Assembly: GCF_016925635.1 (NCBI RefSeq) | Contig: NZ_CP070490.1 | Location: forward strand, 434,001 to 498,000 | Reading direction: 5' to 3' | DNA length: 64,000 nt | Source of the DNA: Lysinibacillus fusiformis | GTDB taxonomy: Bacteria > Bacillota > Bacilli > Bacillales_A > Planococcaceae | Shown here: positions 25,362-34,845 of the stretch, piece by piece | How the letters are laid out: each line of letters opens with the position of its first letter | Numbering within the stretch: position 1 is the stretch's first letter | The notes under the pieces: generated by a model | Seen by the model: only the letters and a program-made list of their open reading frames with translations | The model's database searches: none | What the model was told of the DNA's origin: nothing | Program-made: the position numbers and the translations under genes

Positions 25362-26318
25362 TTACGCTTCTGTATATTGTCCAATTTTTTTAAATTTTTC
25401 ATAACGATCTTCAATTAATTGTTCTCCATTTAGAGAATTTAATGCATGAAGTGTGTCACTAATGCATTCTTTAATAGAAAGAGCCTGCTTCGCTACATTG
25501 CGATGTGCTCCACCAATAATTTCAGGAATAATGCCATCAATTACACCAAGCTCTTTTAAATCAGGTGCTGTAATACGCATTGCTTCCGCTGCCTGCTTTG
25601 CAAGACTACCATCACGCCATAAAATAGATGCTGCCCCTTCTGGAGAAATAACAGAATATGTTGAGTTCTCTAGCATAAAGACACGGTTTGCTACACCTAA
25701 TGCTAGTGCACCACCGCTTCCTCCTTCACCAATAACGATACTAATTACGGGCACAGTTAAACCAGCCATTTCAACAAGATTTCTAGCGATTGCTTCACTT
25801 TGACCACGTTCTTCAGCAGCTTTCCCTGGGTATGCACCTTTTGTATCGATAAAACAAATAATTGGTCGTTTAAATTTTTCAGCTTGCTTCATCAAGCGTA
25901 GCGCTTTTCGATAGCCCTCTGGATGAGGCATACCAAAATTACGACGTATATTTTCCTTTGTAGACTTACCACGTTGATGTCCAATTATCGTTACTGGTTG
26001 CCCTTCAAAAATGCCAATCCCACCAAGAATGGCTGCATCATCACCAAATGTACGATCACCATGTAATTCAATAAAATCTTCACATATCGCTTCAATATAT
26101 TGGAGTGTTGTAGGTCTTTCTGGATGTCTTGCTACTTGTACACGATCCCACGGCTTCATATTGGCATAAATCGATTGCTCTAATTGCGATAAACGTGTTT
26201 CAAGCTTTTCAATTTCACCTGACATATCTACTTCTGCTTCTGCAGCAATTGTTTTTAATTCATCAATTTTCTCTCGTAATTGTACGACTGGTTCTTCAAA
26301 TGCTAAATTTTTAGACAT
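25362..26318 (-). CDS. accA: Acetyl-CoA carboxylase carboxyltransferase subunit alpha
   Basis: AccA and AccD form the carboxyltransferase that moves CO2 from biotin carboxyl carrier protein to acetyl-CoA, making malonyl-CoA. An N-terminal coiled segment ([17 protein letters not shown]) precedes [13 protein letters not shown] and the crotonase-like core with [23 protein letters not shown] and [13 protein letters not shown]. The length of 318 residues is usual. The start ATG at 26318 overlaps the end of accD by eight bases and has AAAGGCGG. It belongs to a GntR-accD-accA operon. Confidence 0.97.
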   Translation of the reverse strand: MSKNLAFEEPVVQLREKIDELKTIAAEAEVDMSGEIEKLETRLSQLEQSIYANMKPWDRVQVARHPERPTTLQYIEAICEDFIELHGDRTFGDDAAILGGIGIFEGQPVTIIGHQRGKSTKENIRRNFGMPHPEGYRKALRLMKQAEKFKRPIICFIDTKGAYPGKAAEERGQSEAIARNLVEMAGLTVPVISIVIGEGGSGGALALGVANRVFMLENSTYSVISPEGAASILWRDGSLAKQAAEAMRITAPDLKELGVIDGIIPEIIGGAHRNVAKQALSIKECISDTLHALNSLNGEQLIEDRYEKFKKIGQYTEA

Positions 26319-27168
26319 GTTGCACGCCGCCTTTCGTATGCATTTTTACAAGTAATGAAACTTGTTTACGTAAATCCTTGCGATGGAAAATGGCATCAAG
26401 CTGACCATGCTCTAATAAAAATTCTGCTGTTTGGAAATCACTTGGCAATTTTTCTCGTACAGTTTCTTCAATTACACGACGACCTGCAAAGCCAATTAAT
26501 GCCTGTGGCTCTGCAATATTTATATCACCAACAGAAGCAAAGCTTGCGGAAACCCCACCTGTTGTTGGATGCGTTAAAATAGAGATAAACAATAACCCTT
26601 GATCACTGTGACGTTTTAAAGCCACACTTGTTTTCGCCATTTGCATTAACGATAATACGCCCTCTTGCATACGGGCACCACCACTGGCAGTAAAGATAAT
26701 AAATGGTACACCTAGTTCAGTTGCCTTTTCCACTGCTCGTGTAATTTTTTCTCCAACAACTGAGCCCATTGAACCCATACGGAAGTGAGAATCCATAATC
26801 GCTACGACAATTTCTTCTCCATCTAATGTACCGACACCTGTTAGAACAGCCTCGTTCAAGCCTGTTTTCTCTTGGTCTGCTGAAATTTTTTCAATATATG
26901 CTGGGAAATTCAGGGGATTACTAGTTTGTAAATGGTCATCCATTGATTCGAATGAGCCTTCATCTAAGAAATATTCCACACGCTCTTGTGCCGTCATTTT
27001 GAAATGATGACTACATTTTGAACATACTTTATGGTTTTTTTCTAATTCCTTTGTCAGTTGAATGTGACGACATTCAGGACATTTTGTCATTAACCCTTCC
27101 GGAAATGCCTTTTCTTGCCCATCCTCTTTCTTTTTTCGATTACCACTAAATAAGCTACGTATTGCCAT
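26311..27168 (-). CDS. accD: Acetyl-CoA carboxylase carboxyltransferase subunit beta
   Basis: AccD is the zinc-containing partner of AccA. The zinc ribbon is visible near residues 30-55 (CPECRHIQ, then [10 protein letters not shown]). The carboxyltransferase core follows with [21 protein letters not shown] and [20 protein letters not shown]. The length of 285 residues is usual. The start ATG at 27168 has AAAGGGGG. It follows the GntR regulator by 24 bases, which suggests the regulator controls malonyl-CoA supply. Confidence 0.97.
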   Translation of the reverse strand: MAIRSLFSGNRKKKEDGQEKAFPEGLMTKCPECRHIQLTKELEKNHKVCSKCSHHFKMTAQERVEYFLDEGSFESMDDHLQTSNPLNFPAYIEKISADQEKTGLNEAVLTGVGTLDGEEIVVAIMDSHFRMGSMGSVVGEKITRAVEKATELGVPFIIFTASGGARMQEGVLSLMQMAKTSVALKRHSDQGLLFISILTHPTTGGVSASFASVGDINIAEPQALIGFAGRRVIEETVREKLPSDFQTAEFLLEHGQLDAIFHRKDLRKQVSLLVKMHTKGGVQHV

Positions 27169-27192
27169 GTTCGACTCCCCCTTTGTTGTTGT

Positions 27193-27834
27193 CTAAATGC
27201 TCTGTACAGTACTCATCCACTGCTCATAAGCTTTTAATGCTTCTTTTTCGTAACCAAGCTGCATCGATTTCAACATTGTTTGAATGATTATTTTTTCATC
27301 TTCTGTTGAGTTTCGATTTAAACGGTCGCCATCATAAGCTGCTAATTGAAACCAGATTTTTAATGAAAGACGATTACCTGTCGTAATTAATAATTCTCGC
27401 AAAATATCTCGACAATTAACCGTACCTTCTATTTCTAGTTTCACAAAAAAACTATCCCACACAGGTAGTGTGCGAAGAATCTCTGTACAACTTATTACGC
27501 GGATTGCTTCCATTTCATGAATTTGTCGCGTTAATTCGACATCTTTTTTCGATTTTTCATCTTCTAATATAAACATCGACAGTATTTCTACGAGCTGATG
27601 CTTATGTGTGGACGCAAGAAAAGTACCACCACCATGTCTCGTTTCAATAAGCCCTAGCAACTCTAAGCTTCGCAATGCCTCTCTCACAGAGGATCGCCCG
27701 ACACCTAGACGCTCTGATAGAACTCGTTCTGAAGGCAGTTTTTCACCTGCTTGAATTTTTTCCAATTTAATGAGTTGACGTAGTTGTTGGACGATTTCTA
27801 AAAACACTTTCTTTTGTTCGGTTTTTTTATCCAT
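27193..27834 (-). CDS. GntR family (FadR subfamily) transcriptional regulator
   Basis: The N-terminal winged helix (residues about 10-70) has EKLPSERVLSERLGVGRSSVREALRSLELLGLIE and GGGTF, typical of GntR proteins. The C-terminal all-helical part (residues about 85-205) is of FadR/FCD type, although the metal-binding histidines of FCD domains are not obvious. The length is 213 residues. ATG at 27834 has AAGGGGAG; a GTG start farther upstream would place the operator inside the gene. It is the first gene of the accDA operon and has a perfect palindrome just upstream, so autoregulation is likely. The effector, perhaps an acyl-CoA, is unknown. Confidence 0.88.
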   Translation of the reverse strand: MDKKTEQKKVFLEIVQQLRQLIKLEKIQAGEKLPSERVLSERLGVGRSSVREALRSLELLGLIETRHGGGTFLASTHKHQLVEILSMFILEDEKSKKDVELTRQIHEMEAIRVISCTEILRTLPVWDSFFVKLEIEGTVNCRDILRELLITTGNRLSLKIWFQLAAYDGDRLNRNSTEDEKIIIQTMLKSMQLGYEKEALKAYEQWMSTVQSI

Positions 27835-27855
27835 ACGACTAACTCCCCTTATCAA

Positions 27856-27878
27856 AAAAAGTGGTCTGACCACTTTTT
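27856..27878. promoter_or_regulatory. Perfect palindromic operator for the GntR-accDA operon
   Basis: The arms AAAAAGTGGTC and GACCACTTTTT flank a central T, giving a perfect 23-bp palindrome 21 bases before the regulator's ATG. The core TGGTCnGACCA is the classical binding pattern of FadR-subfamily GntR regulators. The position would allow repression of the whole regulator-accD-accA transcript. Confidence 0.85.
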
Positions 27879-27919
27879 AACGTTGTCTCTAGCTTACAAA
27901 ATAACTGTTCAAAAGTAAA

Positions 27920-27949
27920 GAAAAAACTGCATAAAATTTAATGCAGTTT
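27920..27949 (-). terminator. Terminator of dnaE
   Basis: The stem AAACTGCAT with ATGCAGTTT is followed by six T on the minus strand. It starts 19 bases after the dnaE stop. Confidence 0.9.
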
Positions 27950-27967
27950 CTCAATTCTTGTTTCATT

Positions 27968-30900
27968 TTATATCTTTTTCGTCGTTTGCGCATGTTTTAC
28001 TTTGATTTGTGGCTTGCCAAAACGTCTCTCCAAGACACCATCAATCAACAGCATTTCCTCCTCTAACAGCAGGTCTTGGACCAATTGAAAAGTTTGTGGG
28101 AAAAATGTAATTGAAACCGTTCCAAACTCATCCTGTAGCTGAACAAAAGCCATTTGCTCACCTTTTTTTGTACGAATTTTCTTCACTTCTTCAATCATAC
28201 CAATCATTCTTATAGAGGTACCATCACGCTTCTGCTTTAACTCTCGGCAAGTACTATTGACATCCCCCCAGTATAGTCTTTCTTGTGCTACTGGATGTGT
28301 AGAAATATAAAAGCCCAAACTCTCTTTCTCATGCATCAATTTTTCCTTCTGGGACATTTCTTCTGCCTGCATATATTTGGGCTTACCAAAACTAAATGCC
28401 ATAGCCGACGCCAAATCAATGTCTTCAGTTGGCCGTAAAAGCTCTGCGTGTTTCAAAGCTGCGTCTACTGTCATGATGAGGACTGCTCTGTCTTTTTCTA
28501 GATAATCAAGCGCCCCAGCATAAATTAATGATTCCATCACTTTTGGTTTAAAATGCTGCGCACTTAAGGCAACAGCCAGGTCAAATAGGTTATTTAATAC
28601 CTCTGGATTTGTTTGACGGAGCCCATGCATTTTTTCTATCAAAGTATGGGGCACACCTTTGATTCCTGATAAGCTGTAGCGAATGCCTTCATTTTCTACA
28701 GTAAAATACTTGGTACTGTTTTTTAAAGAAGGTGGATAAAATGGGATGCCCTTATCTTTTGCCTCATGGACAAGTTGTTGAATCTTTTCTACATTTCCCG
28801 TTGCATTGGATAATAAAGCTGCATAAAAGCTTTGAGGGAAATGTGCCTTTAAATAGGCCATTTGATAGGAAATAACACTATAGGCCACAGCATGACTTTT
28901 AGGGAAACCATAATCCGCAAAGCGTACAATCAATTCATAGACTTCTTCTGCTACACGCTGATCAAAGCCTTGGCTTAACGCCCCATGAACAAAGGCAGTA
29001 CGTTGTTCCTCTAAAACTTGACGATTTTTTTTACTCACTGCACGGCGAAGTAAATCTGCCTGTCCCATTGTAAAGCCTGCCAGTACTGATGCAATTTTTA
29101 TAATTTGTTCTTGATAAACAATCACACCAAAGGTCTCTTGTAAAATAGGCTCTAGCACAGGATGTGGCATCGTCACCTTTTCTCTGCCAGCTTTCCGTTT
29201 TGCATAGACAGGAATAAAATCCATTGGTCCTGGACGATAAAGTGCGTTTACAGCTACAATATCTAAAAAGCTTGTAGGACTGATATCACGTAAAGCTTGC
29301 TTCATACCGTCTGATTCTAATTGAAAGATCCCCAGCGTGTCCCCTCTTTGTAAAAGCTGAAACGTCTTGTCATCATGCATCGGAATTCGTTCAAATTCTA
29401 TCCAAGGACCCCCCGCTTTATAAATAGACCAACGTATTTGCTCTAAAATAGTAAGGTTGCGCAAGCCTAAGAAATCCATTTTAACGAGACCACACGCTTC
29501 AATATCTCCCATTGGCCATTGCGTACTATAAATACCATCATGCCCTTCTTCAATCGGTACAGTATTCACTAAAGGTGATGGAGCGATCACAATACCAGCT
29601 GCATGTGTAGAAGAATTTCTTGGTAGACCTTCTAATTTTAGCGCTACCTCGTACCAACGCAGATGGTTATCATTTTCTGCTAGCCAACCTTGAAAATCCT
29701 GTGACTCAGCCACAGCTCTTTGCAATGTCATTCCTGGCTTATTTGGAATCATCTTCGAAATTTTTTCTAACATCTCCGCATCAAAGCCAAAAACCCGCGC
29801 AACATCCCTTGCAACTGCTTTTGCAGACAATGTACCAAATGTAATAATTTGCGCTACATTTGCCTTGCCATATTTTTGGGCAACATACTGAATTACTTGA
29901 TGTCTTTTACTATCAACAAAATCGATATCAATATCAGGTAAAGTGATTCTTTCTGGATTTAAAAAGCGTTCAAATAATAAACCATAGGCAAGTGGATCTA
30001 CTTGTGTAATGGAAAGACTATACGCCACAAGTGAACCTGCTGAGGAACCACGTCCAGGTCCAGTCAAAATTCGATTTTCTTTCGCATAACGCATGAAATC
30101 CGCCACAACTAAAAAATAGTCAGCAAAGCCCATAGAGCAAATGATTTCAAGCTCATACTGTAGGCGTTCACGGTAGGCAACGGGTATTGCGATTTGCTTA
30201 AATCGCTCTTCTAATCCAGCAAATGCTTCTTTAACAAGCAAGCTTTCAGCCGTTTCACCTTCAGGTACAGGAAATTTAGGCATTTGCACAGGCATTTCAG
30301 GTATATCAGCTTTACAGCTAGCAAGCATTTTCATACTGGAATCAAGCCAATCTGGTCGATCAGCAAACCAATTTTGCCATTCATATGCTGTTGGGGCAAA
30401 ATAGCCTTGTACATCAGCCGTTTGCATAGTATTTCCAAGCTTTTCCCCTGTATCAATTGCTCTTGCTACCTCATAAGCAAAATGATCTTCTGGACGCAAG
30501 AAATAACAGCTTTGAGACGCTACAAGCGGAATGGCATGTTCTTCACACCAGAAAACGAATTCATCTTCATGTTGAGTCTTTTCCCCTCCTGGTCTAGCAA
30601 TTCCCATATAAAATTGATGACCAAATAGCTGAACCAATGCAGAAACCATTGCCTGCCAGTCATCTAAATCCGTTAAATCATTAGCAGAAAGTAGAGCTAC
30701 ACAGCCTGCTGAATACCCCTCAAGCCACTTCCATGGCAGCACCTCGTCTTGTCTAATGGATATCGCACTACTTATCTTTAATAAATGTTGATAGCCTTCC
30801 TGCGTCTGCGCATACAGTACGAGGGGAAGCGTTGTTTCATGCCACTGTACGTTAACCGAAAGCCCAATAACAGCATGAATATTTGCTTGCTGCAATGCTT

Positions 30901-31051
30901 TACAAAAAGGCAAAAGCCCGTACAATTTCGTATTAACGATTGCACAGGCTTGTGTCTTTTGTTCTTGTAAAAAAGGAATCAATTGCTCAAGCCGAATTGT
31001 GCTTTTCAATAAATCCGCGCTCGTATGCATCTTTGTATATACATGTGTCAA
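27968..31051 (-). CDS. dnaE: DNA polymerase III subunit alpha DnaE
   Basis: In Bacillus this polymerase extends RNA primers on the lagging strand before handing over to PolC. Catalytic aspartates are in PDIDIDF, with GPGRGSSAGSLVAYSL and the YQEQIIKIASVLAGF region. A helix-hairpin-helix segment and a C-terminal OB fold (IRMIGMIEEVKKIRTKKGE) follow. The N-terminal PHP domain is degenerate: the usual H-x-H reads Y-T-K-M-H and the LTDH motif reads IVNT. The start is a TTG at 31051 with AAGGAAGGG, giving 1027 residues, shorter than the 1115 of B. subtilis. It follows nrnA by 22 bases. Confidence 0.95.
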   Translation of the reverse strand: MTHVYTKMHTSADLLKSTIRLEQLIPFLQEQKTQACAIVNTKLYGLLPFCKALQQANIHAVIGLSVNVQWHETTLPLVLYAQTQEGYQHLLKISSAISIRQDEVLPWKWLEGYSAGCVALLSANDLTDLDDWQAMVSALVQLFGHQFYMGIARPGGEKTQHEDEFVFWCEEHAIPLVASQSCYFLRPEDHFAYEVARAIDTGEKLGNTMQTADVQGYFAPTAYEWQNWFADRPDWLDSSMKMLASCKADIPEMPVQMPKFPVPEGETAESLLVKEAFAGLEERFKQIAIPVAYRERLQYELEIICSMGFADYFLVVADFMRYAKENRILTGPGRGSSAGSLVAYSLSITQVDPLAYGLLFERFLNPERITLPDIDIDFVDSKRHQVIQYVAQKYGKANVAQIITFGTLSAKAVARDVARVFGFDAEMLEKISKMIPNKPGMTLQRAVAESQDFQGWLAENDNHLRWYEVALKLEGLPRNSSTHAAGIVIAPSPLVNTVPIEEGHDGIYSTQWPMGDIEACGLVKMDFLGLRNLTILEQIRWSIYKAGGPWIEFERIPMHDDKTFQLLQRGDTLGIFQLESDGMKQALRDISPTSFLDIVAVNALYRPGPMDFIPVYAKRKAGREKVTMPHPVLEPILQETFGVIVYQEQIIKIASVLAGFTMGQADLLRRAVSKKNRQVLEEQRTAFVHGALSQGFDQRVAEEVYELIVRFADYGFPKSHAVAYSVISYQMAYLKAHFPQSFYAALLSNATGNVEKIQQLVHEAKDKGIPFYPPSLKNSTKYFTVENEGIRYSLSGIKGVPHTLIEKMHGLRQTNPEVLNNLFDLAVALSAQHFKPKVMESLIYAGALDYLEKDRAVLIMTVDAALKHAELLRPTEDIDLASAMAFSFGKPKYMQAEEMSQKEKLMHEKESLGFYISTHPVAQERLYWGDVNSTCRELKQKRDGTSIRMIGMIEEVKKIRTKKGEQMAFVQLQDEFGTVSITFFPQTFQLVQDLLLEEEMLLIDGVLERRFGKPQIKVKHAQTTKKI

Positions 31052-31073
31052 ATGAATCCCTTCCTTTTCTCTG

Positions 31074-32018
31074 TTAATGATACGCTTTACAAATCTCTTG
31101 TAATCTTGAAATAACGAGGTCTGCTTCTTCCCACGAATAAGCAGTAGCTCCAGAAGCAAGCGGGTGTCCGCCTCCGTTAAATTCCTTCGCTAATGTATTG
31201 ATAACGGGACCCTTTGAACGTAATCGTACACGGATCTGATCCCCTTCTTCAATGAACACAACCCATGAACATATACCTTTAACGCTGCCAAGGCAACCTA
31301 CTAATAAAGAAGCCTCAGATGGCACAGTATCATGCTCTGCCAGTAATTCCTTTGTCAGCTTCACATAGGCAGCTCCATGCTCGTTCATTGTAAAGTTTTG
31401 ATAAATATACCCTTGTAAATTAAGTAACTTTTGCTCCATTTCGTACATGCCATCAAATAGTTGATTTCGATCAAAATCATATGTAATCAGGTCAGCAGCA
31501 ACTTTAAATGTTTTCGTTGTTGTACTTGGGAATTGGAATCTACCTGTATCGCCTACTATTCCTGCAAATAATAAGCGCGCAGCAGCATCTGAGAGTTTCC
31601 AGTTTGCTACTTCCTTGCCTTCTTCATATAATTCGTAGATCATTTCACTACAAGAGCTTGCTGTCGTGTCCACCCATAAAAGATCACCATAAGCATCATC
31701 ATTTGGATGGTGATCAATTTTTATCACCATTTTGCCCTTTGTATAACGTTGATCGTCAACACGTTCTGTATTAGCCGTGTCTGTGACAATTACTAAAGCA
31801 TTGTCATACACTTCATCCGCTATTTCATCCGGCTGTGCCATAAAAGATAAGGACGTATCATGTTCCCCTACAGCGAAAACCTTTTTCTCAGGATAATTGG
31901 CTAAAATAATCTCTTTTAAGCCTTGCTGTGAGCCGTAAGCATCAGGATCAGGACGTACATGACGGTGAATAATGATCGTTTCATTGGCCTCAATTGTGTC
32001 GATGATTTGTCTTTTCAC
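31074..32018 (-). CDS. nrnA: Bifunctional oligoribonuclease and 3'-phosphoadenosine 5'-phosphate phosphatase NrnA
   Basis: NrnA degrades nanoRNAs and pAp. The DHH phosphoesterase motifs are HRHVRPDPDAYGSQ (residues about 18-31), VTDTANTERVDD, KIDHHPNDDAYG and the DHHA1 GGGHPLASGA near residue 290. The length of 314 residues matches B. subtilis YtqI. The start is a GTG at 32018 with GGGGGAA before it; upstream in-frame starts lack a site. It forms an operon with dnaE, as in Bacillus. Confidence 0.94.
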   Translation of the reverse strand: MKRQIIDTIEANETIIIHRHVRPDPDAYGSQQGLKEIILANYPEKKVFAVGEHDTSLSFMAQPDEIADEVYDNALVIVTDTANTERVDDQRYTKGKMVIKIDHHPNDDAYGDLLWVDTTASSCSEMIYELYEEGKEVANWKLSDAAARLLFAGIVGDTGRFQFPSTTTKTFKVAADLITYDFDRNQLFDGMYEMEQKLLNLQGYIYQNFTMNEHGAAYVKLTKELLAEHDTVPSEASLLVGCLGSVKGICSWVVFIEEGDQIRVRLRSKGPVINTLAKEFNGGGHPLASGATAYSWEEADLVISRLQEICKAYH

Positions 32019-32108
32019 AATAATTTCCCCCAAAATGATAGTAAGAACCGTTAGCATTTTTACATAATTATCGTTACAATAATGTCTAGTTATGCTAGGA
32101 GGTTTACT

Positions 32109-32414
32109 ATGCTCAATTTAATATTTGTGTTTGCGATAATCATATCTTTTGTTTTTTATTTTTATTTTAAAACAAAACAGTTCCGTTCTCCATTACCTAT
32201 TGCTAAAAACTGGTATAAAAGTAAAGCGAACATCGGCTTAGGTTCCTTAATTTTGTCCTTTGCTTTAAATCAAGCTTATTTATTCCCGGGCTTATTTACA
32301 TTTATTATTGTAGCAATTCTTGTCGCGCTCGGCATCTTAGTTCTTTTAGAAAATATAAAAAAAGCACGCCATTATGGACAATTTGTTGAGGAAGAATTCC
32401 GCATTAATCAATAA
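32109..32414 (+). CDS. ytpI: YtpI family small membrane protein
   Basis: The 101-residue protein has three predicted membrane helices (about 2-20, 45-62 and 65-82). The order nrnA-ytpI-ytoI and the sequence pattern (FYFYFKTKQFRSPLPI, then KKARHYGQFVEEEFRINQ) match the YtpI-like family. The function is unknown. ATG at 32109 follows AGGAGG; upstream in-frame codons lie on that site. It is a single plus-strand gene between two minus-strand units, with a terminator right after it. Confidence 0.82.
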   Translation: MLNLIFVFAIIISFVFYFYFKTKQFRSPLPIAKNWYKSKANIGLGSLILSFALNQAYLFPGLFTFIIVAILVALGILVLLENIKKARHYGQFVEEEFRINQ

Positions 32415-32424
32415 TATATGTAAC

Positions 32425-32464
32425 AAAGGGATGACCAAGCAATTGCGCTAGGCCATCCCTTTTC
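32425..32464 (+). terminator. Terminator between convergent ytpI and ytoI
   Basis: The stem AAAGGGATGaCC with GGcCATCCCTTT is followed by four T on the plus strand and three T on the minus strand. It lies between two convergent stops and may serve both. Confidence 0.8.
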
Positions 32465-32469
32465 AATAC

Positions 32470-33777
32470 TTAACGTTCTAATAGTTGGAACATCATCATT
32501 GCCTTACCAACAAGTATTTGTTGATTATACACTTCAAAATCCATTTTCACAAACTTACGACTCATGTCTAAAATTCGAGGCTTAACAGTAAGCGTACTTT
32601 CCATTTGAACAGGCTTTATAAAGTAAATCGTCATATTCTCTGCCACTGCATCCCCACGTTTACGACGTTTTAATGCAAATGAACCGACCTCAGCTAGTAA
32701 AGTTGTAAAAGCACCGTATGAAATTGCCCCATATTGATTGGTCATTTGTGGTGTGACTTTAAACTCAACAATGAGTTCTTCATCACCTAGTACCTTCATT
32801 TCATTTTTCACTAAATCATCAATCGTTTCACCATGCTGCGGCTGCCTTTGTGCTAATTGCAATGCCTTCAGCACATCCTGACGGCTAATCACACCTTGCA
32901 GAATATTGTCATCATTAACAATTGGTAGAAGATCAATTCCTTCCCAAATCATTCGATGTCCAGCAGAAGCGACACTCATTTTCATGGAGCCAGCAATCGG
33001 ATTTTTCGTCATCACTTTTTCGATAAGCTCGTTTTCTTCACGCCCAATAACGTCTTTGACGGTAATCATACCGACGAGTTTATTTTGGTGTGTGACCACA
33101 GGAAATGCACCATGTGTCGTACGTTCATTCAGCTTCTGGAAATGATAGATCGTTTCATCATTTTTTAACGCTGCTGTGTCAGTCATTGGGACATAAATGT
33201 CTTCAATAAATAAAATATCTTTTTTGATTAATTGGTCATAAATTGCCCGGTTAATCATTGTTGCGACCGTAAACGTATCGTAGCTTGTTGAAATGATTGG
33301 TAAATCTAATGAATCTGCAAGCAGCTTATTATCTTCCGTTGTATCAAAACCGCCAGTGATTAAAACAGCTGCACCCGCTCGAAGGGCATTTTCATGTGCT
33401 TTAATACGGTTACCAACAATCAATAAGCTACCTGCATCTGTGTAACGCATCATGTCCTCTAATTGCATAGCACCGATAACAAATTTTGTTAATGTTTTAT
33501 GTAGACCTGATTTTCCACCTAAAACTTGGCCATCTACAATATTGACAATTTCTGCAAAAGTTAAGCGCTCAATATTTTCTTTCTTTTTTTTCTCAATACG
33601 AATTGTTCCAACACGTTCAATCGAACTTACTAAGCGACGATTTTCGGCCTCCTTTATTGCACGGTAAGCCGTCCCTTCACTCACTTGCATTTCCTTTGCA
33701 ATTTGACGTACTGAAATTTTATCGCCCACGGGTAGTGATTCGATGTATTGTAAAATTTTCTCATGTTTTGTAGACAA
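32470..33777 (-). CDS. ytoI: YtoI: HTH, DRTGG, CBS pair and hot-dog domain regulatory protein
   Basis: The 435-residue protein has a GntR-like helix-turn-helix (residues about 15-60, ISVRQIAKEMQVSEGTAYRAIKEAE) and a DRTGG domain (about 70-190). Two CBS domains follow (about 195-310, with GAFPVVTHQNKLVGMITVKDVIG and LLPIVNDDNILQGVISRQDVLK). A thioesterase-like hot-dog domain (about 325-435) ends the chain. The architecture matches B. subtilis YtoI. CBS pairs usually bind adenine nucleotides, so a nucleotide-sensing regulator is likely, but no target is known. The start is TTG at 33777 with AGGTGA. Confidence 0.9.
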   Translation of the reverse strand: MSTKHEKILQYIESLPVGDKISVRQIAKEMQVSEGTAYRAIKEAENRRLVSSIERVGTIRIEKKKKENIERLTFAEIVNIVDGQVLGGKSGLHKTLTKFVIGAMQLEDMMRYTDAGSLLIVGNRIKAHENALRAGAAVLITGGFDTTEDNKLLADSLDLPIISTSYDTFTVATMINRAIYDQLIKKDILFIEDIYVPMTDTAALKNDETIYHFQKLNERTTHGAFPVVTHQNKLVGMITVKDVIGREENELIEKVMTKNPIAGSMKMSVASAGHRMIWEGIDLLPIVNDDNILQGVISRQDVLKALQLAQRQPQHGETIDDLVKNEMKVLGDEELIVEFKVTPQMTNQYGAISYGAFTTLLAEVGSFALKRRKRGDAVAENMTIYFIKPVQMESTLTVKPRILDMSRKFVKMDFEVYNQQILVGKAMMMFQLLER

Positions 33778-33929
33778 AATATCACCTATTTCCTAAGCTT
33801 CAATTCTGCTCTTAGTGTACCATATTTTTTAAGAAAATATTTAATATAAAGTGATGAAATTGTTTAACTTTCCCCATCATTTCAACTACCAGCGTGGTGT
33901 CAATTCATATAGTACAGCATTACCATCGA

Positions 33930-34613
33930 TTAGAAACAGTTTACTTTTTCTCCAGCTTTCAAAATTTGAACCTCTGTATTTTGCACTAGATCTGCAAAAA
34001 TTTGTGGATCTTGCTCGATTGGTGGGAATGTATTGTAATGAATCGGTACGACAATTTTCGGCTTTAAAAACGAAACTGCGCAAGCTGCATCCTCAGGTCC
34101 CATTGTAAAATTATCACCAATAGGTAAAAATGCAATATCAATCGGATGTCGTTCACCAATTAGTTTCATATCACCAAATAGAGCTGTATCACCAGCATGA
34201 TAAATCGTTAATCCCTCAACAAATAATAAAATTCCAGCTGGCATGCCCATATAAATTATTTCGTTATTATCTGTTACATAGGAAGATCCATGAAAGGCTT
34301 GTGTAAACTTTACTTTACCGAAGTCAAATTCCTTCGCACCACCTATATGCATTGGATGTGTTTTTACACCTTGCCAAGAAATCCAATTAGCCAGCTCATT
34401 TGGCGCAATAACTAACGCATCTTTTTTCTTCGCCAACTCTACTGTATCTCCAACATGATCATTATGCCCATGTGTAAGTAAAATAATATCTGGCGCTTCA
34501 TTAGCTACTTTTAAGTCTGTTTGCCCATTGCCATTAATAAAAGGGTCAATTAATATCGTTTTTCCATTTGTTTGAATTTTGACAACTGAATGCCCATGAT
34601 AACTTATTTCCAT
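33930..34613 (-). CDS. Metal-dependent hydrolase, UPF0173 (YtkL-like)
   Basis: The metallo-beta-lactamase fold is clear: [19 protein letters not shown], the metal motif [12 protein letters not shown] (residues about 50-61), [13 protein letters not shown] and the C-terminal [11 protein letters not shown]. The length of 227 residues matches the UPF0173 family, which includes B. subtilis YtkL. The substrate is unknown. ATG at 34613 has GAGGAGG; the upstream in-frame start does not. It stands alone between ytoI and the divergent peptidase gene. Confidence 0.92.
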   Translation of the reverse strand: MEISYHGHSVVKIQTNGKTILIDPFINGNGQTDLKVANEAPDIILLTHGHNDHVGDTVELAKKKDALVIAPNELANWISWQGVKTHPMHIGGAKEFDFGKVKFTQAFHGSSYVTDNNEIIYMGMPAGILLFVEGLTIYHAGDTALFGDMKLIGERHPIDIAFLPIGDNFTMGPEDAACAVSFLKPKIVVPIHYNTFPPIEQDPQIFADLVQNTEVQILKAGEKVNCF

Positions 34614-34845
34614 CTTAAAATCCTCCTCGATTAACAAAGTACAGTCCAACATTTTAATTCGCTACCCATGCGCTTTTTCCCTTTTTTTGATATGCTTGTA
34701 CAGAGAATAATCGTCGTATTCTCTAACAGCCTTTTACCCTGTTAGAGCACAATTATTCAGTACTAGATAAGAATTCTCGCTACTTTTTAAGCAGCTGAAG
34801 CTTTCTTACGTAAAATTTTCCATGTAATAAAAGGAGGACATATTG

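Noticed and set aside
31052-31159. Longer dnaE start at 31159
   Set aside because: It would overlap the end of nrnA, while TTG at 31051 has a strong ribosome binding site.
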